From contig NZ_CP025394.1 in the NCBI RefSeq assembly GCF_002943525.1, forward strand, positions 2,852,001-2,916,000: a stretch of 64,000 nucleotides of DNA, in the 5' to 3' direction. Numbering within the stretch: position 1 is the stretch's first letter; the number at the start of each line of letters is the position of its first letter. Made by a program: the position numbers and the translations under genes. The notes under the pieces were generated by a model. It saw only the letters and a list, made by a program, of their open reading frames with translations, was not told the DNA's origin and ran no database searches. Source of the stretch: Kitasatospora sp. MMS16-BH015 (GTDB taxonomy: Bacteria; Actinomycetota; Actinomycetes; Streptomycetales; Streptomycetaceae). This document shows, one piece after another, positions 18,028-28,014 of the stretch.

Positions 18028-20112
18028 GTGAGCAGCGATCGGGACGGCGTCTACGTCGGCGACAACGCGGCGGAGGACGACGACGACTGGTCGGACACGC
18101 CCGACTACTCGCCCCCGTCCTGGTACACCCAGAGCTCCACCCCGCCCGCCCAGCAGGCCCCGGCCGCCCCGGCACCCGCGCCGGCGCCCGCTCCTGCCCC
18201 GGACCCGGTCGCGCCCGCCGCCGGCACCCCCGTCCCGGGCTCCCCGGTGACCCCGGCCGCCGGCACCCCGCTCTGGCCCGCGCCCGGCGAGGCTCCCGCC
18301 CCCGCCGCACCGGCCCCCGGGCCGGTCGAGACCCAGGCCCCGGCGGCGCCCGCAGCTCCGACGCACCTGGAGACCGCGGGTGCGGCCGCACCGGCCGCTC
18401 CCGTCGGGGGCACGCCGGCTGCCGGTACGCCCTCGCCGGCGACCCCGGCCGCCGGCACCCCGGTCTGGCCCGCGCCCGGCGAGGCTCCCGCCGCCCCGGT
18501 CACGCCCGCGGCCCCCGCTCCCACCGCCCCGGCCGCGCCCGCCGCGCCGCAGCCCGCCGCGCCGCAGCCCGCCGCCCCGCAGGCGGCCCAGCAGCCGCCG
18601 GCCCAGGGTGCGGCCCCCGCCCAGCCGTACCAGCAGCAGACCCCGCCCGCGCCCTGGCCGCCGCAGGCCGGCCAGCCCGGCGCTCCGCTGCCCGGCGGGG
18701 TCGGGCCCACCGGCGTCGTCCCGGTGCCGCCGGTCTCCGGTGCCCAGCAGCTGCCCCCGCAGGCCGTGCCGCAGCCCGGCCCGCAGCAGGGCCAGCCGGT
18801 CGACCCGCGCCAGGGCGGCTGGCCGCAGGCCCCGCAGCCGGGCGCCTACCCGCCGCCCCAGCAGGGCGGCGGCTACCCGCAGCAGGCGATGCCGCAGGCC
18901 CCGCAGGCCTTCCAGCAGCAGGGCGGCCCGCAGCAGCAGGTCGCGCACGGCGCCGCGCTCGGCTACACCGCCGCCGTGGAGCTCTCCTCCGACCGCCTGC
19001 TGCGCGGCCAGCCCAAGCAGCAGAAGGAGTCGCGCTTCAAGTTCGGCGGCAAGGCGGCCGAGGCCGACCGGGCCCGCAAGCTGGAGATCATCCGCACCCC
19101 GGTGCTGAGCTGCTACCGGATCGCCGTGATCAGCCTCAAGGGCGGTGTCGGCAAGACCACGACCACCACCTCGCTGGGCGCGACCCTGGCCACCGAGCGC
19201 CAGGACAAGGTCATCGCGATCGACGCCAACCCGGACGCCGGCACCCTCGGCCGCCGGGTCAAGCGGCAGACCGGCGCGACCATCCGCGACCTGGTGACGG
19301 CCATCCCGCACCTGCGCAGCTACATGGACGTCCGCCAGTTCACCTCGCAGGACCTGCACTCGGGCCTGGAGATCCTGGCCAACGACGTCGACCCGGCCGT
19401 CTCGACCACCTTCAACGACTCGGACTACCGCCAGGTCATCCAGGTGCTCGGCCAGCACTACCCGATCATCCTGACCGACTCCGGCACCGGGCTGCTCTAC
19501 AGCGCGATGCGCGGGGTGCTCGACCTGGCCGACCAGCTGATCATCGTCTCCACCCCCAGCGTGGACGGCGCCAGCAGTGCCTCCACCACGCTGGACTGGC
19601 TCTCCGCGCACGGCTACGCCGACCTGGTGCAGCGCTCCATCACGGTGGTCTCCGGAGTCCGCGAGACCAGCAAGATGATCAAGGTCGAGGACATCGTCGC
19701 GCACTTCCAGACCCGCTGCCGCGGGGTCGTCGTGGTGCCGTTCGACGAGAGCCTGGCGGCCGGCGCCGAGGTCAACCTCGCGATGATGCGGCCCAAGGTC
19801 CGGGACGCCTACTTCGAGCTCGCCACCCTGGTCGGCGAGGACATCGCCCGCGCCCAGCACGCGGCGGGCGGCGGCTGGCAGCAGCAGCCCCAGCAGGGCG
19901 GCTACCCGGGCTACCCGGGCCAGCCCCAGCAGGGCTACCCCGGCTACCCCCAGCAGGGCGGCTACCCGCAGCAGGGCGCTCCGTGGGGGCAGCAGCCCCC
20001 GCAGCAGCAGTACCCGCCGCAGCAGCAGGGACAGGCACTCCCGCAGGAGTGGTCCCAGCAGGGACAGCAGCAGCAGCCGGGGTACGGCTACCCGCCCACC
20101 CAGCAGCAGTAG
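18028..20112 (+). CDS. EspI-like type VII secretion-associated MinD/ParA-family ATPase
   Basis: A 694-residue protein with three parts. The N-terminus (~1-310) is an acidic start followed by a long Pro/Ala/Gln-rich disordered region with repeated [14 protein letters not shown] units. A MinD/ParA-type ATPase (about 345-600) has the deviant Walker [11 protein letters not shown] near residue 370 and IAIDANPD as the switch strand. The C-terminal ~85 residues are [13 protein letters not shown] repeats. The layout, Pro/Ala-rich region plus MinD-like domain next to ESX genes, matches mycobacterial EspI, a regulator of ESX-1 secretion; the orthology is inferred from architecture. The GTG at 18028 has GAGGGAG upstream. 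It is the last gene of the eccE unit. Confidence 0.85.
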   Translation: MSSDRDGVYVGDNAAEDDDDWSDTPDYSPPSWYTQSSTPPAQQAPAAPAPAPAPAPAPDPVAPAAGTPVPGSPVTPAAGTPLWPAPGEAPAPAAPAPGPVETQAPAAPAAPTHLETAGAAAPAAPVGGTPAAGTPSPATPAAGTPVWPAPGEAPAAPVTPAAPAPTAPAAPAAPQPAAPQPAAPQAAQQPPAQGAAPAQPYQQQTPPAPWPPQAGQPGAPLPGGVGPTGVVPVPPVSGAQQLPPQAVPQPGPQQGQPVDPRQGGWPQAPQPGAYPPPQQGGGYPQQAMPQAPQAFQQQGGPQQQVAHGAALGYTAAVELSSDRLLRGQPKQQKESRFKFGGKAAEADRARKLEIIRTPVLSCYRIAVISLKGGVGKTTTTTSLGATLATERQDKVIAIDANPDAGTLGRRVKRQTGATIRDLVTAIPHLRSYMDVRQFTSQDLHSGLEILANDVDPAVSTTFNDSDYRQVIQVLGQHYPIILTDSGTGLLYSAMRGVLDLADQLIIVSTPSVDGASSASTTLDWLSAHGYADLVQRSITVVSGVRETSKMIKVEDIVAHFQTRCRGVVVVPFDESLAAGAEVNLAMMRPKVRDAYFELATLVGEDIARAQHAAGGGWQQQPQQGGYPGYPGQPQQGYPGYPQQGGYPQQGAPWGQQPPQQQYPPQQQGQALPQEWSQQGQQQQPGYGYPPTQQQ

Positions 20113-20118
20113 CACCAC

Positions 20119-20268
20119 CAGGGGCGCGGGGAACGGCGCGGCCAACCCTGCAGCTCCTGCTGTCTTACATCGATGCCCACTTGCACTATCCGTTGACGGT
20201 GCAAGTGGGCATCTCTGCGAGCTGACGAGGCGCGCTTCTTCCGCTTCGCGCAGTTCCCCGCGCCCCTG
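20119..20268. repeat. ~150 bp inverted-repeat element, copy 1
   Basis: Bounded by an imperfect 22 bp inverted repeat (20120-20141 and 20246-20267; two mismatches) starting CAGGGGCGCGGGGAAC. Inside is a perfect 14 bp hairpin (20173-20186 with 20199-20212) whose 12-base loop TATCCGTTGACG recurs in copy 4 and, inverted, in copy 3. It fills the gap between the convergent EspI-like gene and ribF. It could act as a bidirectional terminator or be a non-autonomous mobile element. Confidence 0.85.
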
Positions 20269-20271
20269 GCT

Positions 20272-21213
20272 TTACGCCCCAGTGAGGTCGCGAGCCTGCT
20301 TCACGTCGTCGGCCATCCGGTCGAGCAGAGCCTCGATCGAGTCGAACTTCTCCATGCCGCGCAGGTAGGCGAGGAAGTCCACGGCCACGTGCAGGCCGTA
20401 CAGGTCCAGGCCGACCCGGTCGATCGCGTAGGCCTCGACCGTGCGGGCGGTGCCGTCGAAGGTCGGGTTGGTGCCGACCGAGATGGCGGCCGGCATCCGC
20501 TCGCCCGCCGCCGTCAGCCAGCCCGCGTAGACGCCGTCGGCGGGGACGGCGCTGTGCGCCACCGAGTCCACGTTGGCGGTGGGGAAGCCGAGCTCGCGGC
20601 CGCGCTGCGCGCCCCGGACGACCTCGCCCTCGACCCGGTGCGGACGCCCCAGCACCTCGGCCGCCGCCGCCACGTCCCCCTCGGCGATCAGCCGGCGGAC
20701 CAGGGTGGAGGAGAACGGCTCGCCGCCGCCCGCCGCACCGCGCACCTTCAGGTCGATCACCTCGACCTCGAAATCCGCCGCCCGGCCGAGCTCGGCCAGC
20801 AGGCCGACATTGCCCGCCGCCTTGTGGCCGAAGCGGAAGTTCGGGCCCTCGATGACCAGCCGCGCCTCGAGCGCGTCGACCAGCACCTGCTGCACGAACT
20901 CCTCGGGCGACTGCTGGGACAGCTCCCGGGTGAAGGGGATCACCAGCACCGCGTCCACCCCGAGCTCGGCCATCAGCTCGGCCCGCCGCGGCTGCGGCGC
21001 GAGCAGGGCCGGGTGGCTGCCCGGCCGCACGACCTCGCTCGGGTGCGGGTCGAAGGTCACCACGACGGCCTTCGCGCCCAGCTCGCGGGCGCGCTCCACG
21101 ACCCGCCTGATGATCAGTTGGTGGCCTCGGTGCACACCGTCGAACGATCCGATGGTGACGACGCTGCGCCCCCAGTCCCCGGGGATCTCCTCCAGGCCAA
21201 GCCAGCGCTGCAC
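20272..21213 (-). CDS. ribF: Bifunctional riboflavin kinase / FAD synthetase
   Basis: RibF phosphorylates riboflavin to FMN and adenylylates FMN to FAD. The 313-residue protein has an N-terminal nucleotidyltransferase domain (SVVTIGSFDGVHRGHQLII, TFDPHPSEV, GPNFRFGHKAAGN, STLVRRLIAEGDV) and a C-terminal riboflavin-kinase domain (HRVEGEVVRGAQRGRELGFPTANV, GVYAGW, VGTNPTFDG, GLHVAVDFLAYLRGM). The start is the GTG at 21211-21213 with GAGGAG nine bases upstream; an in-frame start at 21774 belongs to spurious antisense coding. It follows the large pseudoprotease-NTPase gene by 65 bp and is probably in the same transcript. Confidence 0.96.
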   Translation of the reverse strand: MQRWLGLEEIPGDWGRSVVTIGSFDGVHRGHQLIIRRVVERARELGAKAVVVTFDPHPSEVVRPGSHPALLAPQPRRAELMAELGVDAVLVIPFTRELSQQSPEEFVQQVLVDALEARLVIEGPNFRFGHKAAGNVGLLAELGRAADFEVEVIDLKVRGAAGGGEPFSSTLVRRLIAEGDVAAAAEVLGRPHRVEGEVVRGAQRGRELGFPTANVDSVAHSAVPADGVYAGWLTAAGERMPAAISVGTNPTFDGTARTVEAYAIDRVGLDLYGLHVAVDFLAYLRGMEKFDSIEALLDRMADDVKQARDLTGA

Positions 21214-21278
21214 CCTGACCGCTCCTCGTTCCGTACGTCGCGCACCCGCTGTGCGCTCAAACGCTCCTACCCGAACCC

Positions 21279-24200
21279 CTATAGCGTGCCATGCGCCCGT
21301 CCCGGCTTCGGCACCGGAAGGCCAGCTGCGCGCGGCGGGCGCTGCGCGGGCAGCGGGCCGGCCGGTCCGGCGGCTCCGCCGTCCGCCCCGCGCTCGGCCT
21401 CGGCGGCGGCGTACTGCGGGTCGCGGCCCTCGGCCACCAGCTCCCGCATCCGGGCCAGCAGCGGCCCGCCGCCCGGCTCCGGCTCCTCGGCCGGCCACTC
21501 CGCGAGCAGCCGGGCGAAGGCCGCCGACCGGCCCGCACTGCGCACCAGGGCGGCATCCAGCGGCAGTCCGCCGACCGCCAGCCGGCGCACCAACTCCCTC
21601 ACCCGGCGCGGCTCGTGCTCCTCGCAGGTCTCGGCGGTGCGCTCCAGCACGGCGGTCAGCACCAGCGGGTCGCGCTCCCCCGCCAGCAGACCGTCCAGCG
21701 TGCTCGCCCGGGGGCGGGGCCGGGGCGGGCCAGCCGCGCCGCGAAGGCCCGGCGCACGGCCGGGGGCTGGCCACGCAGCGGGGCCAGCAGCGGGGTGACC
21801 CGGTGGCCCCGGGCCAGCAGCCGGTCCGCGTAGGCGGCCAGCCGGTCGGCCCGCTCGGGGTGGTCGGCGAGCAGTTCGGCGGCCAGCAACAGGCCCTGAC
21901 GGACCGTCGCCGGGTCCTGGGCCTCGGCCAGCAGGCCGAGCGCCTCGGCCACCGCCCCGCCCGGCTCGGCCAGCCGCTCGCGCAGCGCCGCCAGCACCGG
22001 CTCCGGCTCGGCCGCCAGTGCCGGGGCCAGCGCCTGGGCGGTGACGAACGGGTCGTCCGCCCGGTACGCGGCCAGCGCCCGGGCCAGGTGCCGGGGGCGG
22101 CTCTCCGGGTACCGCAGCAGCAGCGCCAACGCGGCGCCGTGCAGGGCGGGTTCGCCCTCCCGGGCGAGCAGGGTGGCGGCGGCGAAGCGGAGCAGCCCGC
22201 CGCCCGAGCCGCTCGCGTACGGGGCCGCCCGGAGCCCGTGCACGGCCGCCGCGACGTGCCGCTCCGGGCGGGGGTCGTGGCTCCAGCGGTCCACCGCGCG
22301 GCAGAGCGCGGAGGGCTCCTCGACCGCCAGCAGCGAGAGCAGCGCGTCGGCCCTCGGGTGGGCCGCGTCGACCAGGCACTCCGTCAGGTTGTCCAGGGCG
22401 AGCCGGCGGTGGGCGTACAGCAGGTCGTGTGCGATGTCGGCGACCGTGGCGCCGGGGCGCTCCGCCGGGCGGCTGTCGTCCTCGAACCAGCCGCAGAGCA
22501 GTGGCAGCACCCCGGCCGGATCGGCCACCAGCAGCTCGGCGGTGGCGGCCCGGAAGCTCTGCTCGGGGCCGTCGGAGCGCACCAGCCGCCGCAGCAGCCC
22601 GAGCCGGTCGGCCAGGCCCAGCGGCAGCCCGGCCCAGAACGCCGGGCCGAACTCGCCTCCGCGCTCGCCCCGCTCGGCCAGCAGGCCGAGCAGCTCCAGG
22701 TGCTCCCCGGGCTCCGGCAGCCCGGCCAGCACCACCGCGAGCAGCCGCCCGGCCCACCACTGGCCCTCGCTCCCCGGTTCGGCCCCCTCCAGCGCCCGCC
22801 AGAGCCGCCGCAGCCACCAGTCCAGCGCCCGCGGCTCCCCCGCCACCCGCCGCAGCGCCGCCACCACCGGCCCCACCCGGTGCCGCGGCACCCCGTGCGA
22901 CCGGGCTCCGCCCGCACCCGGCACCCCCCAGGCGTGCCCCACCCCGTCGGCCCCGGCCGGCGAGCCGGCCCGGTCCGGCTCCTCCCGCTCGGCCAGCAGC
23001 AGCCGCAGGGCGCCGTCCAGGTCCAGGTGCAGACCCTGGAGCCACTCGGCGAACTCCTCGTGCGCCAGCCGGTAGCCCGAGCCCGCCGGGACGAAGACGC
23101 CCTCGGCCAGCACCGCCGCCGCCCAGCCGCCCTCCTCCGGGAAGAGGCCCTCGAAGGCGGCCCGGCTCAGCCCCCCGTGGCCGACGGCGAGCATCAGCCG
23201 GGCCGATTCGTGCAGCCTCCCGGCCACCACCGCCGCCAGCCGCCGCACCTGCCCGGGCCGCTCGGCGGCCGGGCGGACCGCCCCCCGCCGGTGCGCCCCC
23301 GGCGGGCGGACCTGGGTGCCCGCCGCGAGCCGCCGGGCCACCCGCAGGCAGCAGAGGTCGAAGTGCCCCGCGAACAGCTCGCCCCGCCCGGGCGCCGGCC
23401 CCCGCACGCCCTCGCTCTGCAGCCCGCCGGCCAGCCGTAGCGCCAGCGGGTGCGGCGCCTCGGCCGGGCCGAGCCAGCCGCTCGGCAGCCCGTACCGCCG
23501 GGCGGCCCGGTCGGCCGCCTCGGCGGGCAGCGGGCCCAGGCCGTGCGGCCGGGCCTCCGGCAGCGCCGGGGCCAGCCGCTCCCACTCCTGGGGGCCGCAG
23601 GCCAGCAGCAGCCGGGCCCCCACCTCGGCCAGCCAGTCCCGGCAGGTGGTGAACCAGCGCTCGGTGAGCGCCGCCTGGGCCTCCTCGGGCGCGTCCAGCA
23701 CCACCAGCAGTGGACGCCCGGCCGCCCCGCAGATCCGCGCCACCTCGTCCGGCTCCGGCGCCGCCACCTCCAGCAGCTCCGCCGCCCGGGCCAGCGCCCG
23801 GGCCACCGCCGGCACCGGCGAACCGTCCCCGGAGGCCAGATCGGCCCCCCGCAGCCAGAGCGTCGGCAGCGGCTGCCGCCCACCCGCCCGCCGCACGGTG
23901 AGCGCCGCCAGCTCGGTGGTCCGCCCGCTGCCCGCCGCGCCGACCAGCGCCGTCACCGCGCACTGCGGCTCCTCCCCGGTCAGCCCGTCCGGCCGGTCCA
24001 CCCGGTCGGCCGCCAGATCGGCGATCCGCCCCGGCCCGGCCACCGCCGACCCGAGCTGCACCGAGGCCAGCTGGAGCACCCCCGCCAGATTGAGCGCCCG
24101 CCCGTACGCGGGCACCGTCGCCGCGTTACGGGCCAACAGCTCGGCCACCCCGGCCCCGCGCAGCGGCACCGCCGGTACGCCCTGCTGGTGCCCGCTGCGC

Positions 24201-24694
24201 AGCCCCGGCGCGACCACCGCCAGCACCGCCCCCGTCCCGGCGTCCAGCACCGGCGCCCCGGCGGTGGGGGGCGCCCCCAGCTGCGGCAGGTCCAGCAGCA
24301 GCGCCCCCTCCACCAGGTGGAACACCCCCTGCCACGGGTACACCGCCGCCCCGCCCGCCAGCACCCCGCCCTGGCTCAGCGCCGGCTCCTCGGCCTCCGC
24401 CCGCAGGTACGGCACCGCCACCAGCGGCCCGCCCGCCCCCACCACCGCCAGCGGGGGCACAGGCAGCCCCCCGACCCCGTCCGTCCGCAGCACCGCCAAC
24501 CCGTACTCGGGCCACGGCTCGACCCTGCCCTCCCCCAGCACCCGGGTCTGCCCCCCGGGCACGTGCAGCACCACCCGCTCCAGCCCGGCCACCACCTCGT
24601 GCGCCGTGACGACCGTCCCCGACAGGTCGGCGACGAACCCCAGGCCCCTGACCCGCCCGTCCGGATCACACACCCGCACCACCGCGAGGCCCAT
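21279..24694 (-). pseudogene. Inactive trypsin-like domain fused to P-loop NTPase and helical repeats (frame broken)
   Basis: About 1,140 residues in two frames. Residues 1-190 form a trypsin-like fold: the catalytic His is kept (VVTAHEVV), but the Asp position reads GLAVLRT instead of DLAVLR and the Ser site reads TAGAPVLD instead of xSGAPVLD, so it cannot be an active serine protease. An NTPase domain follows, with GAAGSGRTT (Walker A Lys replaced by Arg) and LLVVLDAPEEA (Walker B), then a long Leu/Ala-rich helical-repeat region. The first frame ends in unrelated residues and stops at 21656; the coding pattern continues in the adjacent frame from about 21720 (STLDGLLAGERDPLVLTAVLE) to the stop at 21279. 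The shift maps to a C/G-rich tract near 21700-21725 and could be a one-base deletion or a sequencing error. The ATG at 24692-24694 has GGGAGG upstream. Confidence 0.8.
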
Positions 24695-24815
24695 CCACCC
24701 GCCTCCCACACCGCCGGCCACCTGACCACGCCGCCCGGGAGCCTGCCCTCACCCTCCGCCCACCCACACACCCCCTCACTCATCCGGGTGAAGTACACGC
24801 GCCAGGGGCGCTTTT

Positions 24816-24969
24816 CAGGGGCGCGGGGAACTGCGCGAACACGGAAGAAGCGGCCGGAAATCGCTCCGCAGTGAGCCAGTTGCACACGAAAAGGGGCGCG
24901 GGGAACTGCGCGACTGCGGAAGGCTCCGGTCTGGAGTCTCCCGACTTCGCGCAGTTCCCCGCGCCCCTG
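24816..24969. repeat. ~150 bp inverted-repeat element, copy 2 (composite)
   Basis: Left arms GGGGCGCGGGGAACTGCGC occur twice (24817-24838 and 24892-24913) and a right arm once (24947-24968); each left arm is a perfect 22 bp complement of the right arm. GTTGCAC lies 62 bp from the left end, as in copies 3 and 4, and GTGCAAC follows just outside the right end (24974-24980). It occupies the gap between truB and the pseudoprotease-NTPase gene, both on the minus strand, and the inner pair can serve as a truB terminator. Confidence 0.85.
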
Positions 24970-24986
24970 GCTAGTGCAACTACCGG

Positions 24987-25892
24987 TCAGCCGACGAAGA
25001 CGGCCACCGGCTTCGCCTTGCCGCCGCTCTCCTCGATCAGGGCCAGGAACGTCCCGTCCGGCCCGAAGACCGCCACCGGACCGTCGGCGCCCAGCCCGGG
25101 CGCGGGCAGCCGCATGCCGTTCGACAGCAACTTCGCCTGCTCCGCGTCGATGTCCCAACGGGGGAACGCCGCGGCCGCCGCCTCGGCGATCGGCAGCACC
25201 TCGAGCTTCTCCTCGAGCTCCTCCAGCGTCCGAGCGCTCTGCACCTCGTACGGCCCCACCTTCGTCCGCCGCAGCGCCGTCAGGTGCCCGCCGACGCCGA
25301 GGTCGGCGCCCAAGTCCCGGGCCAGCGCCCGGATGTAGGTACCGGAGGAGCACTCCACCGTGACGTCCAGGTCGATCACCGGGGTGCCGTCCTCCGCCAC
25401 CGCCGAGCGCTGGTCGTGGACGGTGAAGGAGTGGATGGTGGTCGGCCGGGCGGGGATCTCGAACTCCTCGCCCTCCCGTACCCGCGAGTACGACCGCTTC
25501 CCGTCGATCTTGATGGCGGAGACCTTCGAGGGCACCTGCATGATCTCGCCGGTCAGCTTGGCGATCCCGGCCTCGATCGCCTCCCGCGAGACGCCGGAGG
25601 CGTCCGTCGAGGAGGTCACCTCGCCCTCGCGGTCGTCGGTGACGGTGTCCTGGCCCAGCCGGACGGTGGCCTCGTAGGTCTTGGCGGTGAGCATCAGGTG
25701 CCCGAGCAGCCGGGTGGCCCGCTCGACCCCGATGACCAGCACGCCCGTCGCCATCGGGTCCAGCGTGCCCGCGTGGCCGACCTTGCGGGTGCCGGCCAGC
25801 CACCGCAGCTTCGCGACCACCCCGTGCGAGGTGATGCCCTCCGGCTTGTCGACGATGACCAGGCCGTCCGGCCCCGTGCCCTTACGCTTCAT
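24987..25892 (-). CDS. truB: tRNA pseudouridine(55) synthase
   Basis: TruB converts U55 of the tRNA T-loop to pseudouridine. The 301-residue protein opens with GLVIVDKPEGITSHGVVAKLRW, carries the catalytic Asp in GHAGTLDPMATGVLVIG, and has the KSYSR-like KRSYSRVREG segment, VECSSGTYIRALARDLG and a C-terminal PUA-like domain. The ATG at 25890-25892 gives the expected short MKRKGTGPDG start and overlaps the 3' end of nrnA by 11 bp, so the two are probably translationally coupled. The in-frame ATG at 26003 would add 37 residues read from nrnA and is rejected. Confidence 0.96.
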   Translation of the reverse strand: MKRKGTGPDGLVIVDKPEGITSHGVVAKLRWLAGTRKVGHAGTLDPMATGVLVIGVERATRLLGHLMLTAKTYEATVRLGQDTVTDDREGEVTSSTDASGVSREAIEAGIAKLTGEIMQVPSKVSAIKIDGKRSYSRVREGEEFEIPARPTTIHSFTVHDQRSAVAEDGTPVIDLDVTVECSSGTYIRALARDLGADLGVGGHLTALRRTKVGPYEVQSARTLEELEEKLEVLPIAEAAAAAFPRWDIDAEQAKLLSNGMRLPAPGLGADGPVAVFGPDGTFLALIEESGGKAKPVAVFVG

Positions 25893-26994
25893 CGGTACTT
25901 TCCGTGCAGATGTGGGAGAGGAGTGCGGTGCGGAAGCGCCGGACCACCGCCGGCACCTCCTCCCGCACGGCGAACCCGGCCGCGAACCTGTGCCCGCCGC
26001 CACCGAGTTCGGCGCAGGCGGCGGCCACGTCCACGGCGCCCTTGGCGCGGCAGGAGCCGCGCAGGGTGCCGTCCGGGTCCTGCTTCAGGACGAGGGCCAC
26101 CTCGGCCTCGGCGGGGCGCCGGAGCACGTCGATCAGGCCCTCGATCTCCTCGACCGTGACGCCGAACAGGGCCAGGTCCTGGTATGGCACCCAGGTCCAC
26201 ACCAGGCCGCGGCCGCCGGCGGCTTCGGGCTCGTAGACGGCCCGGTCGAGGGCGGCGGCGAGCACCTTGAGGTAGCCGAAGGAGGAGGTGTCCCAGAGGC
26301 GGCGGGAGATCAGGTCGTGCCGGATGCCGGTGGCCAGCAGGCGGCCCGCGAGCTCATGGGTGGCCGGGGTGGTGGCGGCGTACTTGAAGGAGCCGGTGTC
26401 GGTGGCCACGCCGGTGTAGAGGCAGGTGGCGAGCGCCTGGTCCAGCGGCACGCCGAGCCGCCGCAGCAGCTCGTCGACCAGCACGGCCGTGGCGGGGGCG
26501 CCCGGGTCGATCAGGCGGTGGGTGCCGAAGCCGGGGTTGGAGGCGTGGTGGTCGAAGACCACCATCGCCTTGGCCGCGAAGGCCTTGGCGTGCAGCAGCC
26601 CGAGCCGAGACTCGGCGGCCACGTCGAAGCAGAGCGCCAGCTCGGGGGCGTCGGGCACCTCGGCGGCGGGCACCAGCAGCTCCTGGCCGGGCAGGAAGCC
26701 CAGCGACTCCGGCACGATCTGCGGGTCGTCCCCGAAGGAGACCCGCACCTCGTGGCCGAGCGAGCGCAGCGCGAGCCCGGCGGCCAGCGCCGAGCCGAGG
26801 GCGTCGCCGTCCGGGCTGATGTGGCAAATCAGGTCGATCGAGGCGGCCGAGCCGATCAGCGCGACCACCCGCTGCCACTCCAGCTCGAGGCCGGAGGGCG
26901 GTTCGGTACGAGGGCCCGGAAGCACCGCGAGGGCACCCTCCACCGTGTCGGTGGTGGGTGCCCCCTGGCCGGTTCGGACCGGCTCCGCGGTCAT
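25882..26994 (-). CDS. nrnA: DHH/DHHA1 phosphoesterase, NrnA-like oligoribonuclease / pAp phosphatase
   Basis: The 370-residue protein has DHH-family metal motifs: SPDGDALGSALA, ELALCFD, the DHH motif in VVFDHHASNPGFG and ATDTGSFKY, plus a C-terminal DHHA1 domain with RAKGAVDVAAACAELGGGGH. NrnA enzymes degrade short RNA oligomers and can hydrolyse 3'-phosphoadenosine 5'-phosphate. Location between rbfA and truB is a conserved arrangement. The ATG (26992-26994) is only 2 bp past the rbfA stop codon and the end overlaps truB, giving a tight rbfA-nrnA-truB unit. Confidence 0.93.
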   Translation of the reverse strand: MTAEPVRTGQGAPTTDTVEGALAVLPGPRTEPPSGLELEWQRVVALIGSAASIDLICHISPDGDALGSALAAGLALRSLGHEVRVSFGDDPQIVPESLGFLPGQELLVPAAEVPDAPELALCFDVAAESRLGLLHAKAFAAKAMVVFDHHASNPGFGTHRLIDPGAPATAVLVDELLRRLGVPLDQALATCLYTGVATDTGSFKYAATTPATHELAGRLLATGIRHDLISRRLWDTSSFGYLKVLAAALDRAVYEPEAAGGRGLVWTWVPYQDLALFGVTVEEIEGLIDVLRRPAEAEVALVLKQDPDGTLRGSCRAKGAVDVAAACAELGGGGHRFAAGFAVREEVPAVVRRFRTALLSHICTESTDEA

Positions 26995-26996
26995 GC

Positions 26997-27434
26997 TTAC
27001 TCGTCCTCGTCGTCAGCCTTGGGGGTGCGGTACGGGTCCGCGTCCCCGGCGTAGCTGGCTCCGGCGGCGGCCGTGCGGACGGCGGCGTCGGAGAGCCGGG
27101 CCTTGTCCAGCAGGTCGTCGATGTTCTTCGCGTTGTCCGGCAGGGCGTCCGCCACGAAGGTCAGGGTCGGGGTGAACCGCACCCCGGTCTGCCTGCCGAC
27201 CTCGGAGCGGAGCACGCCCTTGGCGCTCTCCAGCGCGGCGGCCGAGGCCTCGCGCTCCAGCTCGTCACCGTAGACGGTGTAGAAGACGGTGGCCTCGCGA
27301 AGGTCCCCGGTGACCCGGGTGTCGGTGATGGTGACGTAGCCCAGACGCGGGTCCTTGACCCGCCGTTGCAGGGTCTCGGCCACGACCACCTTGATGCGGT
27401 CGGCGAGCTTGCGCGCCCTTGCGGTGTCGGTCAC
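26997..27434 (-). CDS. rbfA: Ribosome-binding factor A
   Basis: RbfA is a small KH-like protein needed for maturation of 16S rRNA and 30S subunits. The 145-residue product has [40 protein letters not shown] and [12 protein letters not shown], typical of the family, followed by an acidic tail (KADDEDE). The start is the GTG at 27432-27434 with an excellent GAGGAGG seven bases upstream; the ORF extension to 27494 is not supported. Next gene nrnA follows at 2 bp. Confidence 0.95.
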   Translation of the reverse strand: MTDTARARKLADRIKVVVAETLQRRVKDPRLGYVTITDTRVTGDLREATVFYTVYGDELEREASAAALESAKGVLRSEVGRQTGVRFTPTLTFVADALPDNAKNIDDLLDKARLSDAAVRTAAAGASYAGDADPYRTPKADDEDE

Positions 27435-27584
27435 GTTGCCTCCTCGTGCAGTGAGCGCGGTACCCGGGCGAGAAGTCCGCCCGGTGGGGCCCACGCCCCA
27501 AAATACCCGCCCGCGCCCAGCCTTGTGGGCGCTGTCGGTCCTCGTCGGTGTGACGGTGGTGACGTACCACCACCGCCCCCGCTC

Positions 27585-27881
27585 TCAATCATCGTCGTCG
27601 CCGTGGTAGCGCCTCCTCGCGGAGAGCAACTGCACCTCGGGGCGGCCGGCGACGAGCCGCTCACAGCTGTCCAGGACCTCGGTGACGTACCCGGCCTCGC
27701 CGGATACCACCGCCAGGCCGATCTCGGCCCGCCGGTGCAGGTCCTGGTTCCCGGTCTCCGCAGCGCACACGCTGTACTTGCGCTGCAGTTCGGCCACGAT
27801 GGGCCGCACGATCGAACGCTTCTCCTTGAGCGAGTGGACGTCGCCGAGGAGCAGGTCGAAGGTGAGTGTTCCCACGAACAT
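27585..27881 (-). CDS. ylxP: DUF503 family protein (YlxP-like)
   Basis: A 98-residue protein beginning MFVGTLTFDLLLGDVHSLKEKRSIVRPIVAEL, the DUF503 signature, and ending in an acidic GDDDD tail. Family members sit between infB and rbfA in many Gram-positive bacteria and are suspected to act in translation or ribosome function; the biochemical role is not established. No clear ribosome-binding site is visible before the ATG, and a strong infB terminator lies upstream, so it probably has its own promoter and may be weakly or leaderlessly translated. Confidence 0.92.
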   Translation of the reverse strand: MFVGTLTFDLLLGDVHSLKEKRSIVRPIVAELQRKYSVCAAETGNQDLHRRAEIGLAVVSGEAGYVTEVLDSCERLVAGRPEVQLLSARRRYHGDDDD

Positions 27882-27959
27882 GTATGACAGGTCACGCCGA
27901 CCTGAAGGCCTCGTAGAGATCCCCCTGGGGGGAACGTACGGCGACCCTACACAGCGAGA

Positions 27960-28004
27960 CCGGGGCCGGTCGACGGGTTAACAGCACCCGTCGACCGGCC
28001 CCGG
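27960..28004 (-). terminator. infB terminator
   Basis: A perfect 19 bp stem (27960-27978 with 27986-28004) with a 7-base loop begins 10 bp past the infB stop codon, the longest perfect hairpin in the window. It should end the rimP-nusA-ylxR-infB transcript. Confidence 0.9.
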
Positions 28005-28014
28005 CTGACGCTAC

